A DNA stretch of 64,000 nt from Trileptium ribeirensis (Eukaryota; Nematoda; Enoplea; Enoplida; Thoracostomopsidae), in contig JASANE010028382.1 of assembly GCA_030248225.1 (NCBI GenBank), positions 1 through 64,000 on the forward strand. Reading direction: 5' to 3'. Of the stretch, positions 12,833 through 24,335 are shown one piece after another. The translations under genes were made by a program, and so were the position numbers. Each line of letters begins with the position of its first letter. Position 1 is the first letter of the stretch. Under the pieces are notes generated by a model. The model did no database searches. It was not told the DNA's origin and saw only the letters and a list, made by a program, of their open reading frames with translations.

Positions 12833-13105
12833 AAAAGAAAAGAACAACAAGAAGACAAAGGAAGTTTGCAAGAAACGTACACTGAGACGTTTCAAGAAGA
12901 AACAAGCATCGATAAACTATTTACAACAATGAAAGAACGGGAAAAAGAAACTCGAAAAGCGATGCAATTTCTGCAACAACAAAAAGAAAGACAGTTGCAA
13001 TTTATAAAGAAGCATGCAACTTTGACTAAAGAACTTCAACAAATATGGCAAAGTACTGACGATGACGACGAAAGAGCGATAGTCCAACGAAATGATAAAA
13101 TTTAA
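12833..13105 (+). other. open frame, likely coiled coil, unrecognised
   Basis: A frame of 90 codons follows a TGA at 12830-12832. It has no ATG at its start; the first in-frame ATG is at about 12929. The product is very rich in Lys, Glu and Gln (for example MKEREKETRKAMQFLQQQKE), which suggests a single long helix or coiled coil, and ends in an acidic DDDDE stretch. It lies between the paired direct repeats at 12371 and 15271, so it could be the coiled-coil part of a gag or ORF1-type protein. Low-complexity A-rich DNA gives such peptides by chance, so I keep this low. Confidence 0.25.
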
Positions 13106-13219
13106 CAACGACAATGTGATCAACGAGCACAAACGACAATACAAAACAAAGAATACTACGGCCCCTTAGGTACAGGTCAACCGTATATAACGCCGAGAAC
13201 AACAAAGAATCGGAGCAAG

Positions 13220-14368
13220 TATAGTCAGATTGGGTAAAAAACTTTCACAAATATTGGTTTTGCACCAATTCATTTTGGGATCGTTGGAGGGCTGGGTAAC
13301 ATAGAAGCATAGCCACGCAGTGTGGCTACTAGGTACCATATAGTTCGCGTCTACATTGTGGTTCTGGACCAGCAAGCAATAAAAATTGCTGTTTTTAATT
13401 ACCCAACGTTAAGGGCAAAAAAACAACAGCAGGGTAAAATAACAGCCGTCTGTTTGAACTCACCGAGCAACCAGTTGTGAAGCGATTGGAGTAAGTACGT
13501 ATAGCGGATAGTAACAGCTGCACATATGTCCCAATTAATCATACAGCAATAGCATAATAGCTCCCCGTGACCGTTCACCGTAGGTTCATTTTCAGAAATC
13601 TCTCCTCGGATGTCCGCCGTTTCGGCATATATTTGCTTTAAATGATTCGAAATCACCTATCCATTAGGTTTGCAATTTTTTTATCGAAAAATGATTAGCG
13701 GGTCCAGTGATTGACCATCGGCGCTACAACAGGCTAGCACTGTTGTATTTTCACTTTTGGCACTCAGCACGTTACATTGCAAACCTTTTCCAAATCTGGA
13801 GCCACCGTGCGACGTTTCGATGGATGTGTCGGATAGCCGCTTTGTCGGTGTTGTATAGAGATTCTGGTCGGTTTTTGATTCTCTGATCCTACAGCTCACT
13901 CACGGGCTTATTTTGGCAATAAAACAAGTCTGGTTAAAAAACATCGGGATATAAAAATTCACGATGTTGTTTTTTACCATCGTCCATTACAAAGTTTTGG
14001 TGTAAAAACAGATCCGTAGAAAAATGAACGTCGATAACGGAACTAAGTTTGATTTATCATTGCATAGTGGGGTCCGTTAACGCTCAATGTACAAACGACC
14101 ATAGCCTTTTATTCTCTTGGTAGTTTGTGGCACAAAAGTTAGTGAAGGTAACTTCAAAGTTTTTTTGCCCAGTTTGGAAGTATCTACACTCGCGTCAACT
14201 CCTACAGCTAACGACTGTGCTTTGGATGGTCTGGCTCACTGTGAACGAAGTTGAAAGATCGGGCAATATATAGCACTAAAGGTGGTAGGGCATAGTCTTC
14301 CGGCTGCAATCCAGTGGCAATTATTTTTTACCCAACTTGGTCAAGAATTTTTACCCAATCTGACTATA
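13220..14368. mobile_element. pogo/Tigger-like DNA transposon, decayed
   Basis: A 21-base terminal inverted repeat marks both ends: TATAGTCAGATTGGGTAAAA(A) at 13220-13240, and its exact reverse complement at 14348-14368. The outermost bases are TA, the target duplicated by Tc1/mariner/pogo elements. The inside, read on the minus strand, contains a recognisable piece of DDE transposase (13681-13899). At about 1.15 kb the element is shorter than an intact pogo-family element and its frames are broken, so it is a dead or internally deleted copy. Confidence 0.78.
13681..13899 (-). pseudogene. transposase fragment, DDE_1 (Tigger/pogo/jerky) type
   Basis: The minus-strand frame includes NVLSAKSENTTVLACCSADG and then QSLDPLIIF. 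Tigger, pogo and jerky transposases carry a conserved block in which 'vTvl.c.sAdG..lPPliIfkG' follows the first catalytic Asp region. The match in order and spacing is good, although the usual LPP is LDP here. Only this block is recognisable; stops and shifts interrupt the rest, so no active enzyme can be made. Its position inside matching terminal repeats supports the call. Confidence 0.62.
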
Positions 14369-14620
14369 TACCCGATAGTAATCACAATCGGTGTACAGCG
14401 GAGTACAGTCGAGATTCAATAAATACGAAACCAACAACAACCGAATACGAGCAATAAAAGCGAACAGGAACCCGGTGCATATCAAATTCGAACCAACGCA
14501 AACCAAACCCATTTCGGTGCAAACCAAGATGAAAACGGTGCAAGTTTGGAAACAATCGGTGTATATCAAACGCGTCGTAGTTGGGGGCGGCTACATCAAA
14601 ATAACGGCAGTACTAGTGTA
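14369..14620. other. A-rich open frame, unrecognised
   Basis: A 76-codon plus-strand frame (14391-14621) over DNA rich in ACCAA and AAACC words. The peptide is rich in Asn, Lys and Thr and matches no family I know. Confidence 0.3.
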
Positions 14621-14882
14621 ATTCTAAGGAGCTAGGCTCAGGTAATCCGTTACTCGTGCAGTTGTTAGCCACTGGGGCGACTGCATTAACTGGCAAGAGC
14701 TTTATTAGAGTATCTGCTAACCTAAATTTTAATCATTATCATCGAAGTTAACGCGTTACGCCGACCATCGGGGGCTGCCGACTAAAAATAAGAACTCGTA
14801 TTAGCGCCAATTTAAGGAATTAGTTTCAGGTACTCGGTTACTCGTGCAATTGTCAGCCATCGAGGGCAGTTGCATCAACCGC
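14621..14882. repeat. duplicated about 70-bp segment, spacing 190 bp
   Basis: The segment at about 14621-14691 (with GTTACTCGTGCAGTTGTTAGCC) recurs at about 14811-14881 (with GTTACTCGTGCAATTGTCAGCC). The two agree over most of their length. They lie between the paired direct repeats at 12371 and 15271 and probably belong to the same old element. Confidence 0.55.
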
Positions 14883-15270
14883 ACAGGAGGAATAATAGCG
14901 TTAATATAACCTAAACCTCAACGGTAATATATATATAAATAATAATAAGAAAGAGCTATTGGCATAGAGCATTGACTCGCTTAGATCAAATAAAAAATTA
15001 GAATCAAACATTACCGGTGAAATTAGAGGTGTGAATTTGCCTGGTGGTACTAAAAGAAGTGTGCCTTATTGTGATTTCGACGTATTTCAAATAAACATAT
15101 TTATTGCCGGCTATCGTGGTTAACTAGCTAAAGGTAGAGTGAGTAGAGCTAGTCGCGCGCAACATCCAGTCATCTCGCATCGATCAAAAGAACAAGCACA
15201 CGCCAAAAGAAAACGGACCACTTTGTTCTCCAGCGGCATACTACTGTCCACTCTTCGAACGCTACAATCT

Positions 15271-15400
15271 TCGATGACGAATCTCGTCCCATTTTAGTAT
15301 TCTGTAGCCGTCATAAAAATTCTCATTTAACCCCTAATTCCATTCCAACGTAAAAATATAACAATAACCACGCCGGCACGCCATGTCCCACCGAAGGCTG
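15271..15400. repeat. direct repeat, right copy (partner 12371-12490)
   Basis: Matches the left copy over about 115 bases with scattered differences and small gaps, including GACGAATC, TAGCCGTCATAA and AAATATAACA. The divergence implies the pair is old if the two were ever identical LTRs. Confidence 0.5.
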
Positions 15401-17860
15401 GCAGTGGTATCGGTCATATAAGTAGAAAATTTGGACGGTGTTGGAAGGTTTCAAAAGGTACCGCCCCAACACTTCCGTCGTCATTCACCTATAGCTAAAC
15501 CCAAATCAAAAACTGCTGGTAGTCGCGGTACATTTTAATGGTTCAAAACCCAACAAACCCATCAATTTTTTGGCGTTGCAGCCGACACTCAGTTCTCCGC
15601 TGTTTGTTCATGCCGTAGCTGGGAATAGCGCACTGTAACATAATTTGCTTAAATACCGCCTTGCGTTAAATATTTGTATTTCTTAAAATAGGTTCTTTTA
15701 AAATTTCAAATCAAATATCAAATTAATTAGGGTAAGGTAGGCGCATTAGGGTGGAGGATGATGGTCGTATATCTTATCCCAAGTTTCATCTTTCTCCAAC
15801 TACATCTTTCACATACGTACTTTTATCTTTTCTTTTGTACTTAAACTTACTATTAATAAATTGTTTTGTTAGATATATTATTACTTTTATTGTAATAAAT
15901 AAATTTTATTAGCTAGGGTAACTTGTTTTCGGCATCTATGTTGTGTATTTGCGCACTCCCTGTCACGCTGCTGCACGTTCCGTCCAACGCGTTTCTGTTA
16001 ACAATGCATAACTATTCTAATTTATCCACATTTCTTTTCTTTATTCAGTTTGCGTACAGTTTTAGCCTGTTTGAGGTTAGGAGTCACGCTGCAACGCTAT
16101 ATTTCAAATACCAAAATTTAAAATTTCTTAGCGTTAAAGTCTGCGTTCAGCGCTTCGTTGTTGGTGCGTGCCGTAATGTGGCATGGGGTAGTGTACTGCA
16201 ACGCAATAGTCTAAAAACTGATTTCAAACAAAATATCCGCTTATTAGACCAGGGTAGGCAGCTTGGACTGGGAGTTTGTTAGCCCTTGATTTTCCTCTTC
16301 GTTTATATATCTTTTCGTTTTTCTTCTTAAATTTATTTATATATTGTTATTAGTTTCATTTTAATAAATAAATTTACGCAGCTAGATTTTGCCTGTCATC
16401 ATGTTTTGTCACGTTTTTCTCTCACATTTTTTGTGAGGCTCCCCACACGCTTCCAATCCCCGTCTGCCACATAATTTTTCGACTGCAATTCGTTTTTGCT
16501 TTTGGTTTTTATTCAGTTCTTGTCTAGTTTTCGACTGAATTAGCGGTTTTCTACGAAAAATTGTTGTATCTGCCAGTTTAGTGCTTTCCGAGTTGAAACG
16601 TAGTTGGAGTGTAATTGGTGTTGTGAGTGACCGCGTACGTTTACCACAACGGTATTTTGCCGGATCCTAAGCAAACTCAATTGATTGGCTAGCTTTTCAG
16701 ACTCCGTTCTGGCTATCCCACTGAAAATAGCTGCGAAATTTATTGTTTTTATCAAACTCAAGTTCAGTAAACGAATAGTTGTACGCATTTGCGGGTACGG
16801 CCAAGACGGTCGTCTTTATCAGTTTTCAAGCGTCCAAGAACATTTATAATGTCGGTTTTGCGGCAGAATAACGGTCAGCCATCGGTTTGTTAATAAAATT
16901 TTCACAACATCATGGGGAATTTGTGGTAGATAAAACTTTCAATGAAATTAGATGCTTCCTTTATATGTGCGTTTTGATGGGGTGGCTAAGACGATAGCCT
17001 TTATGCGTCGTTCCAAGAACTTTAACTGTAGGTTTTGTAGCAGCTACGGCTAGTCAACGCTACAATTTACAAATTTTGTTTAGCAAACATGGCAATTCCT
17101 TCTAGGTAAAACCTCCAACGAAATTCTACGTTTTCCGTGTTTTCTGCGAAGTTGCTAACAAATATTGATTTCTGCGTTGATAACTCGGCTACCTTCTTGG
17201 TATTTCAAAGTTCCCCTACGGATTATTTTATGCGTAAATATTGTCAATTTTACAGTGGTATCACCACTGTTCATATTCTTTGTTGCATTGGTTTAACTGT
17301 CTCAATAATTTCACAAAAATTAATATCTATTCTGCTTTCGTATCAAAATAGCTATTGGGCCCGAAAGATTGGATTGATTCCCAATGTTAAAAGCCGATTT
17401 GTGCCAGTGGATTTAAGCCACCTAAATCTAGTGATACAGTATAGTAATTAATGTTTGCAATGCCACGAGGCAACGATAATTGGGCAAGAGCTTTATTTAT
17501 TGTGACGAACGTCAGTGAAATTCCGTTTTGCCAAATGATTTACTGTGTGTTGAGCGTAACTGTATAACCGGGCTTTTGACACTTTTATTTGTTTTGGCAT
17601 GAATACGAAACGAATGATCTGAAGAGTGGTGCTTTATATTGCGAATACTTGACACCTGTGCACGAATATTTTTTGTAATAAAACGGTATGCCATGAAAGC
17701 GACACCAATGACTTACTATCCCAGAGCGACTCTACCCTACCCTGCCACAGCGAGACGCGAGAAATAAAAAATATGACGACATTCAGTGAGTGAAAATTCG
17801 GGTTGAGTGGCACCTCGCATGGATGAGACGAGATTCCCCAAGAAATTAGGTGTCCAATGC
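15401..17860. other. no recognisable gene
   Basis: AT-rich DNA. Frames of 60-119 codons (for example 15923-16282 plus and 17137-17451 plus) are T-rich hydrophobic readings without family resemblance. Confidence 0.4.
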
Positions 17861-18290
17861 CACCCGTACAAGGAGGGAGAAGGATGAAAAACAAAAAAAG
17901 GCAAATGGAAGGACACAAGTAGAAGAAGAAATGAAAGAAAAACGAGAGAAACTGGAAATAACATAGTGAAAATTTAAGATAATGACAGAAAGGACAAAGA
18001 GAGTGAGTGGAAAAAGAAAATTTTCAAAGAAGGGAACGGAAAAAGAGTATGGACAAGAAAAGTTGAATGGGTTATGTTTTGAGGTGAAGAATATAGTTAA
18101 GAAAAAATGAAGAAAAGTTTTGTAGAAATGATGGTTAAGAAAAGGATTAACGAAGGTTAGGAAACTAAAGAAGGGAGAGAAAATTTGAAAAGGAATAACT
18201 TTCGGGCTGTAAGGGAAGATTTTGGGAATGTGGAAAGTAAAAGAAAGGATAGTTAAAAAATGGGGATGAATTTATTATAATTAACAAGAA
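17861..18290. repeat. purine-rich tract
   Basis: For about 400 bases the plus strand is strongly biased to A and G, with runs such as AGGAGGGAGAAGGATGAAAA and GAAGAAGAAATGAAAGAAAA. A similar tract is at 38970-39165. Long purine strands can form triplex structures. I see no gene in it. Confidence 0.6.
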
Positions 18291-18435
18291 TGAAAGTTGC
18301 TACCTATTTACTTAGCGAGCGAAGAAAGAAAATAGATGAAAATGAGTACGCTGCGTGGATATCTGACACAGACCTTAGTGAAAGGCGGGAGATGTTTAAT
18401 ATATATATAGCAGCTTTATTACTGCTGTGTAGTCG

Positions 18436-18690
18436 GACAGGGATAGCTCAGTCGGCAGATCGCCTGCTTGCGGATACAAAAGCAGGCGGCGGTGCGTTCG
18501 AATCCCCACCGCAGCCTATCATCTCGTCGTCTGCTTTTCGCATCCTTACTTCGTCAAACCTTTATAACTATGCGCAAATGAAATTGTTCTCGTAATGTGT
18601 AATACGTATATGCTGGGTCTCGGCTAGTTGTAACTTGCCGAAGTGTATAGCGAATTAAGACACTTCCGCTTTCAATCAATCAGTACGCAC
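18436..18690 (+). repeat. tRNA-derived SINE candidate
   Basis: The A box is almost ideal (TAGCTCAGTCGGCAG at 18444-18458) and the B box good (GCGTTCGAATCC at 18494-18505). The T arm closes with one mismatch, but the 5' and 3' acceptor strands (ACAGGGA and CGCAGCC) do not pair, so this is not a working tRNA gene. A non-tRNA body with GCTGGGTCTCGGCTAGTTG at about 18612-18630 follows, as in a SINE. The 3' end is uncertain. Confidence 0.5.
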
Positions 18691-20857
18691 TGCCACATCA
18701 AAACAATAATAATACTTGTAAGGTTGAACTGTGGTAAATTAGCAGGGAGAGCTGTTGCCAGCGTATCCAACGGTAGAAGGTAGTAAGTCAGTTTTAGGCA
18801 AAGGTTTTCACATCCTTTCGTTGTCAAGCATCTATTGCTTGGGGCAACACAAAACAAGATTCATATAACAATGAGGTCGTAAGGGAGGGTTGGAGCCTAC
18901 TGCCACCTTGCCGAACCTAGAATTGTGCTTGTTTCTGGCCAGGCACGGTTCAAGTGTTGTTAGCGCTGTGCTAGAATAATCCTGTAGGATTTCCGAGCTA
19001 CTAAATATAGCGATAGTACCGATCGTTACTTTTTATGCATCCAGTGTTCTAGATGCTCAAACACGAAAATGGTCTTGTAAATACTAATTTTTCTAAACTT
19101 GCGATTGCTCAGTTTTTAAAGCTTCAATTCTTTTCATTGCTATAGGAAAGTACAACTCATGCTGTGGTTTACTAATAAGTTAAAATAACCGCCACGCTAG
19201 TTTTGGTGCTCTGTTGGGTTTTTAGTACATTTCAGAGACTTTGAATGGGGCTCAGGAAGCTAAAATTGCGACCTGAGAATGTACAAATGAACCAGTTTTT
19301 AGTCAGTTTCATTTGCAGACTTTCTGGTTAGTTAAACATTGGCGTATTCGCCGTGTTTCCTTTATACGGATAATTCAAACGCACAGGTGTCCAATTTGAT
19401 TTGTTGGTTTTATTGCATTGCGAAGCCATTTAGTTTTTAAACGGAGCGATGTATGGAGTGGAATATTTTCGGGAGACACAGAAGAAAAATATGTTTGTTG
19501 TTTGCATCACGCACAGTTTAATTTTGGAAATTTTTTAGTATTCGCGGTTTCGGCGCGAAACAGCTCAACAATCAACGGCTATCTCCCAAAATTTCGAACC
19601 AACGCCAAAAGATTTTGGATTTTAACTCTTACTTGGCATAAAAATGCATAGGTGGCAGCAATTTTGCTATAAAATACCTCATATTTCTTTATATAAAATA
19701 AAATATTTTTTATTTGATTTTTTGGGCTCGTTGCCCAGGTCTGAATCTTAGGGAATTTGAAGAGCTGTATTTTTTGCGGCACAAATGGTTAAATTTTATC
19801 ATGTTTTGTTTAATTGTATGTCGAAGAGTAAAATGGATGTATAATTGGTTTCGTAGCTAAATGCGCTGAATGCAACTGTATTTATTCGGTATGTATTCAG
19901 TGCTGTAAAAGCTCGAGGCCTATAAAGTGGAAAAATTGGGCTTGAAAGCACGTTTTTTTGTTAAAAGTTGTGATTAATATGTTTCAAATGTTGCTGTCTG
20001 TCTTTTGGTCATTCTATATGAAAATAAAATGGATCTTTGGTTTTGACATCTGCTGAAAATGGTCGTATTGCAGGCCTTAGTCTATTGTTTGTCACTCTGG
20101 ACTTGTTTTTTTGACATGTTTTTCTCGGAATGTTAATGTTGGCTTTTGAGTATACTTACTGGATTTGCTGCGTTTGGTATTTGATCTCCATGGTATGATC
20201 TCGGAAATATAATCGATCAAGTGCTACGACCTTGTATATTTAAGACTGCCTCCTAAAAAGTGAACCACTAAAGTATACTTAGGATGTTTTATATTACTTT
20301 CGTCTAGACTCTCCACAGAGGCCAGTCCGGAAAGGATTTCGGCAGTTTCCCTATGTCATGTCCCCAGGTAAATTTTGACTTCTGCCAGGTCGGCTCCCAA
20401 CAGCGCCCCGTATTTTGAAGTGACAAAAATTATTCGGCTTAACAAAAATCTGTCGTTTTTACAAAATTTCAAACCATTGCTTTTTTCCGATTATTGGCAA
20501 TAAATTCGTGAGTAAAATAATGCGAGCATCGTCGAAATACTTATTTGTTTCAATAAAAATGTCATAGTTAGGGCGGACGTAAGCTTTTTCACCTCCGCAG
20601 AATAGGAGGTGACAGTTTCACTTTCGCGGAAGGCGAAATACATCTAATTTAGATTGGACTGTCTCTGCGAACTGAAGTTGCACCACTAGTAGGCACCAGC
20701 TTGAGGGCTAACGGGTGTATTTTCTTATCGTATTAGCTCTTCGTATTGTTTATTTTTATGTTGAATTTGTCAAAATCAACTAAGCCTGTTTTATACTCTG
20801 GACTTTCTTATTACATTATTTTGTTGATTTTGGCAGCGTGTAATAAGTGAATGCATA
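18691..20857. other. upstream region of LSM5; no other gene seen
   Basis: AT-rich DNA with short frames of no recognisable family. Just before LSM5 the sequence TTGTTGATTTTGGCAG ends at 20836 and looks like a splice acceptor, so a 5' UTR intron is possible; its donor is not identified. No TATA box could be assigned with confidence. Confidence 0.4.
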
Positions 20858-21014
20858 ATGACTACTCCAACTGCTACTGCTGTGTCTGGAACTGTTCCGT
20901 CAACTGTTGTGAACCCTTCGACTTTATTGCCACTAGAATTGGTCGACAAATGTATTGGTTCGCGGATTTGGATAATTATGAAAAATGATAAAGAAATTGT
21001 GGGAACCTTATTAG
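20858..21014 (+). CDS. LSM5: LSM5 coding exon 1
   Basis: Runs from ATG (20858) to the first base of a Gly codon, followed by the donor GTGAGT at 21015. It codes for residues 1-52 plus one base and includes the N-terminal helix and most of Sm1 up to GTLL. Confidence 0.96.
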
Positions 21015-22648
21015 GTGAGTTACTAAATAGTGACGCTTTTCATTAATGAAATTCCGACGATTGGTGCTAGCCAAACTATGAATATAATAAGAACCATGAT
21101 TTACAAGGCGCCCGTTTTCATATAAAGATGAATGAAATAGCGTCATGGATTGACAAAGAGGAAACAATTTTTTTTTATTTTTCTTAAACATTCAGTGGAC
21201 AGTCCATGGAAACGCAACCCTTAACAATGAGTTCCACTGTTTCGCCATCATGAATTTGCAGTACGATGTATATGTATTTAAGATTCTGTCTTAGGTCGCT
21301 TCATTTTAGATTAATTTTCCTGCGCCCCAGTACTTCGCCCCCCCGTCAGCACCCGGTCACCGGTGTCAGAAACATTTTGCTGTGTAGCTGTGCTCGCAGA
21401 TGTCTGGCTCAAACTGGAATATTTGTACGTGTGGAACAAAGGGATTGTATTTCGAAGTTAAAATTTTTTGTTTGAACATTCCTTTTGAATCCATGCTCGA
21501 TTTTTTAAAATGAGAGCCTGATTTGTGGACATTCCATCAGCAGTAAATTTAAAACTGATAACAGGCCGTATCTTGTGGCTACAAATTGTGGTTTGGTGAC
21601 CTATAGGATATGTATTGTAATTTTCACTGCCTATCCTGGACATCACGCCCAACCATATATGCATTGCTAATAGAGTACGGATTGTGTAGAAATACTTAAA
21701 TCGGAACTAATCATAACATAAACAGTTTGTGAGTTTTTCTTTGCTGTAAGCTTGGCTAACATAAACTGCCTCAACACCGGTTAGTGGTATTAAAAATTTT
21801 GCAAATCAATATTCACAATAGGGTAAAGTACCATATCTACAGCATAGCCAGAAATTGTTTTCCTAATAATAAGCTGTGTTTATTTATACTTACCGAGGAA
21901 GCAGTGTCACAATTTGCCTCATTTATAGTATTCAGGTAGAAAATTATAGCCTACACTTAGTTATTTCAGTTCAGTTTTTTTGACATGTTGATCGATAAAT
22001 ATATATAATTAGCTTCCTCAGAACCTGAGACACAATATCATGGCCATATATTAAGTTCAATGTAAAATTTGTTTTCAACTTACATTTAAGTCCCCACTAT
22101 TATATCTTCATTTGTTTTACTACATAACTTTCTTAGATCACTTGTAGGATTCGATTTAAATTGCCAGTATATACTGATTACTCGTTCCGGTTCTGAATGT
22201 TACTTGATATACGTATTATAAATGATTCAGAAATAATACGTATGTGTAACTAAATTATATTGAGCCGCGTTAACTATTATTTGAATTAGCTTTGTCACAT
22301 CTGTCAAACTGCAATGTTGTTTTCGCTTTTTGTCAAATTGCACAATAACTGCAAAAATGCCTGTGTAAGACGTTTTTCACATAGCCGACCGCTGAAATGA
22401 AATTAAAATGCGGCAAAGATGATTGTGTAGACTATATTTGATAATATTTACATTTCACACAAATCCATGTTTAATATATAGTTAGTTGTATTGCAGGGTT
22501 TGACGATTTTGTCAACATGGTACTAGAAGACGTTATCGAGTACGAAAATACACCTGAAGGCAAACGGATAACCAGATTAGATCAAATTTTGTTGAACGGC
22601 AATCATGTGACAATGCTTGTGCCTGGTGGCGAAGGCCCAGAGGTTTAG
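20858..22648 (+). CDS. LSM5: LSM5, U6 snRNA-associated Sm-like protein (two coding exons)
   Basis: Coding exons 20858-21014 and 22497-22648 join in frame (157 + 152 bases) to give 102 residues plus a TAG stop. LSm5 is one of seven subunits of two RNA-binding rings: nuclear LSm2-8, which holds the 3' end of U6 snRNA, and cytoplasmic LSm1-7, which works in mRNA decay. After a variable Thr/Ser/Val-rich start of about 18 residues, the Sm fold begins with [20 protein letters not shown]. Sm1 contains [20 protein letters not shown] and Sm2 contains [15 protein letters not shown], with the conserved tail GGEGPEV. The body aligns with animal LSm5 without gaps. The intron lies in the Gly codon of GTLLG|FDD, with donor GTGAGT and acceptor TTGCAG. 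No odd or missing key residue is seen. Confidence 0.97.
21015..22496 (+). other. LSM5 intron, about 1.48 kb
   Basis: GT-AG intron, phase 1. AT-rich; a less AT-rich patch at about 21320-21430 holds a short frame with no known family. No nested gene was recognised. Confidence 0.9.
22497..22648 (+). CDS. LSM5: LSM5 coding exon 2
   Basis: Follows TTGTATTGCAG and completes the split Gly codon. It codes for [20 protein letters not shown], the KRITRLDQ segment, the Sm2 motif and the GGEGPEV end, then TAG at 22646-22648. Confidence 0.96.
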
Positions 22649-23145
22649 AATAGAAACTCGCAGTTTTTATGCAAAATTCGTGTATGCGGTACAAGTGGGA
22701 CGGACGTGGTCTGGCCAACGCTATAGAAATGATCGTACCAAAATGTCGGCATGCATCGCTTCTGTGACGTGTCATAGTACCGAGTGTGAATGATGTGTCA
22801 AATACTGTTACTACTGGGTCTGCTACGATCAGATGCCAATCGTGCATTGCGATTCGTACATAGTCTTGTTAAAGTTGTTGATTTGGACTAAAAGAATTAT
22901 TGGTGCGCTGCTGTCTTAAAAACCGCGTCTCTGGTTTTGTGTCTCGGTCATTAACCTTTTTTATGCTTTTATTTGTTAATGTAGTAGACTTAAGTGACTT
23001 AATAACAATGATTGTTTCTTAATGCTCAAATCATGTCCGCAATTTCCAGTTTTCAGTTAAAATTGAAACGTACATCCGTTTTTTGGGGCTTTTTAGCCAG
23101 CACGTTAAGAATATAAAATTTTACGTTACTATATAAAAAAGTCAC

Positions 23146-23151
23146 AATAAA
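23146..23151 (+). terminator. possible LSM5 poly(A) signal
   Basis: AATAAA about 500 bases after the LSM5 stop codon. Other variants could serve instead, and nothing in the sequence proves this one is used. Confidence 0.3.
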
Positions 23152-23770
23152 GCTTAAAACACAAAAATATTAAAATCGCTTACTTATAACGCGCGGTACG
23201 ACCCGTTAAACATTCGATAAATATCGGCAGCGATTGTAAAATTTTTCAATGGTCCGCCCATTATAATGTATAATTTGTGATGCAAAACGTACAAACATTT
23301 TAAATTAAAAATAATTGACGTCACTATATACTAATGTAGCAGCGTTGTTATGTAATAGAAAGAAAAATGATCTATCGTTATGCGCAGTGATGGTGCACGA
23401 GTTTAAAATTTTTTTGTCCTGTTATCCCATTTTGTCCCTAAATTGCCGAGTCTACTATATTATTTTCAGTGTCTTACGTATCTTGCCGACATTTCTGGCG
23501 GCTTTTTGATTATTTTTCTACCTGAATACGTTTCCTGTGTTAGCTGGCACCAGTTCACATTTAACAGTTATGCACTTATGCTTACAATATGCAAAAGAGT
23601 ATGGAATACAACCCTTGAATATTGAATTCTGTTGAATTGTAGTAAATATTGAGTGAAATGAATTGTAGGATTTTGGAAGGGTTATGATGAATTTCGAAAT
23701 CGAACACGTCTTTAAAAATATATACGTATGCTTTAACGGATCTCCGCTCAAACACGCAATATGTGTATGG

Positions 23771-23910
23771 CGTATGCTGAATATTTAGTAACATTATGCT
23801 ATTTTTAAGTACTCTAAATATGTATCTTGCAGTCCTTAAGCTTCGCTAAATATTAAGGCCGAATCTATGTTACTTATTTAGTATAACTATGCTAACTATT
23901 CAGCACCAGT
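23771..23910. mobile_element. short palindromic element (MITE-like)
   Basis: The left end reads ATGCTGAATATTTAGTAACA. The right end holds ATGCTAACTATTCAGCA, whose reverse complement TGCTGAATAGTTAGCAT resembles it. About 140 bases, imperfect, with internal AT-rich sequence. Non-coding. Confidence 0.4.
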
Positions 23911-24139
23911 CGTAGTGAAATTACATTTTTTGAGCGGAGCTTGGGCTGTGGCATTACAAATGTACTCAATTTTATGTGCTTTTAACTACATAAGGACTTT
24001 ATCATTGGTAAAAATATTATATTTGAATTCTTCGACCCAAAAAACCCTATAGTGGTTTGATCGAAACGATTCTATTTCAATAAATAACACAAATAGGTAT
24101 TGCAAAATTCTCTATTTTAGCTGCATAAGCTTAACTAAT

Positions 24140-24335
24140 TAGCTAATTACTAATTAACCACTCAAAATTTTTTAATCCCAAATATCAGGTGCACACTCTT
24201 ACATGATAGGCTTTCAAACAAAAAAAGTTTTTTAAAATCGGTTCAGTGGTTCTTGAGATCCATGAAAGACGAACGGACATCGACTTTTTTGCTCCCAGAC
24301 AGAAAATAAAAACGCTTCGCCAAGCTTCGCTCAAT
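24140..24335. repeat. dispersed repeat tail (SINE/non-LTR 3' end type)
   Basis: The stretch AAATCGGTTCAGTGGTTCTT followed by GAGATCCATGAAAGACGAACGG strongly resembles 3' tails common in arthropod and other invertebrate retroposons, where a phrase like 'aaaatcggttcagtagtttttgag ... acagacagac' is widespread. The resemblance is from general knowledge, and the limits are approximate. Confidence 0.4.

Noticed and set aside
18440..18520. Functional tRNA gene.
   Set aside because: The boxes are good but the acceptor strands do not pair and the T arm has a mismatch.
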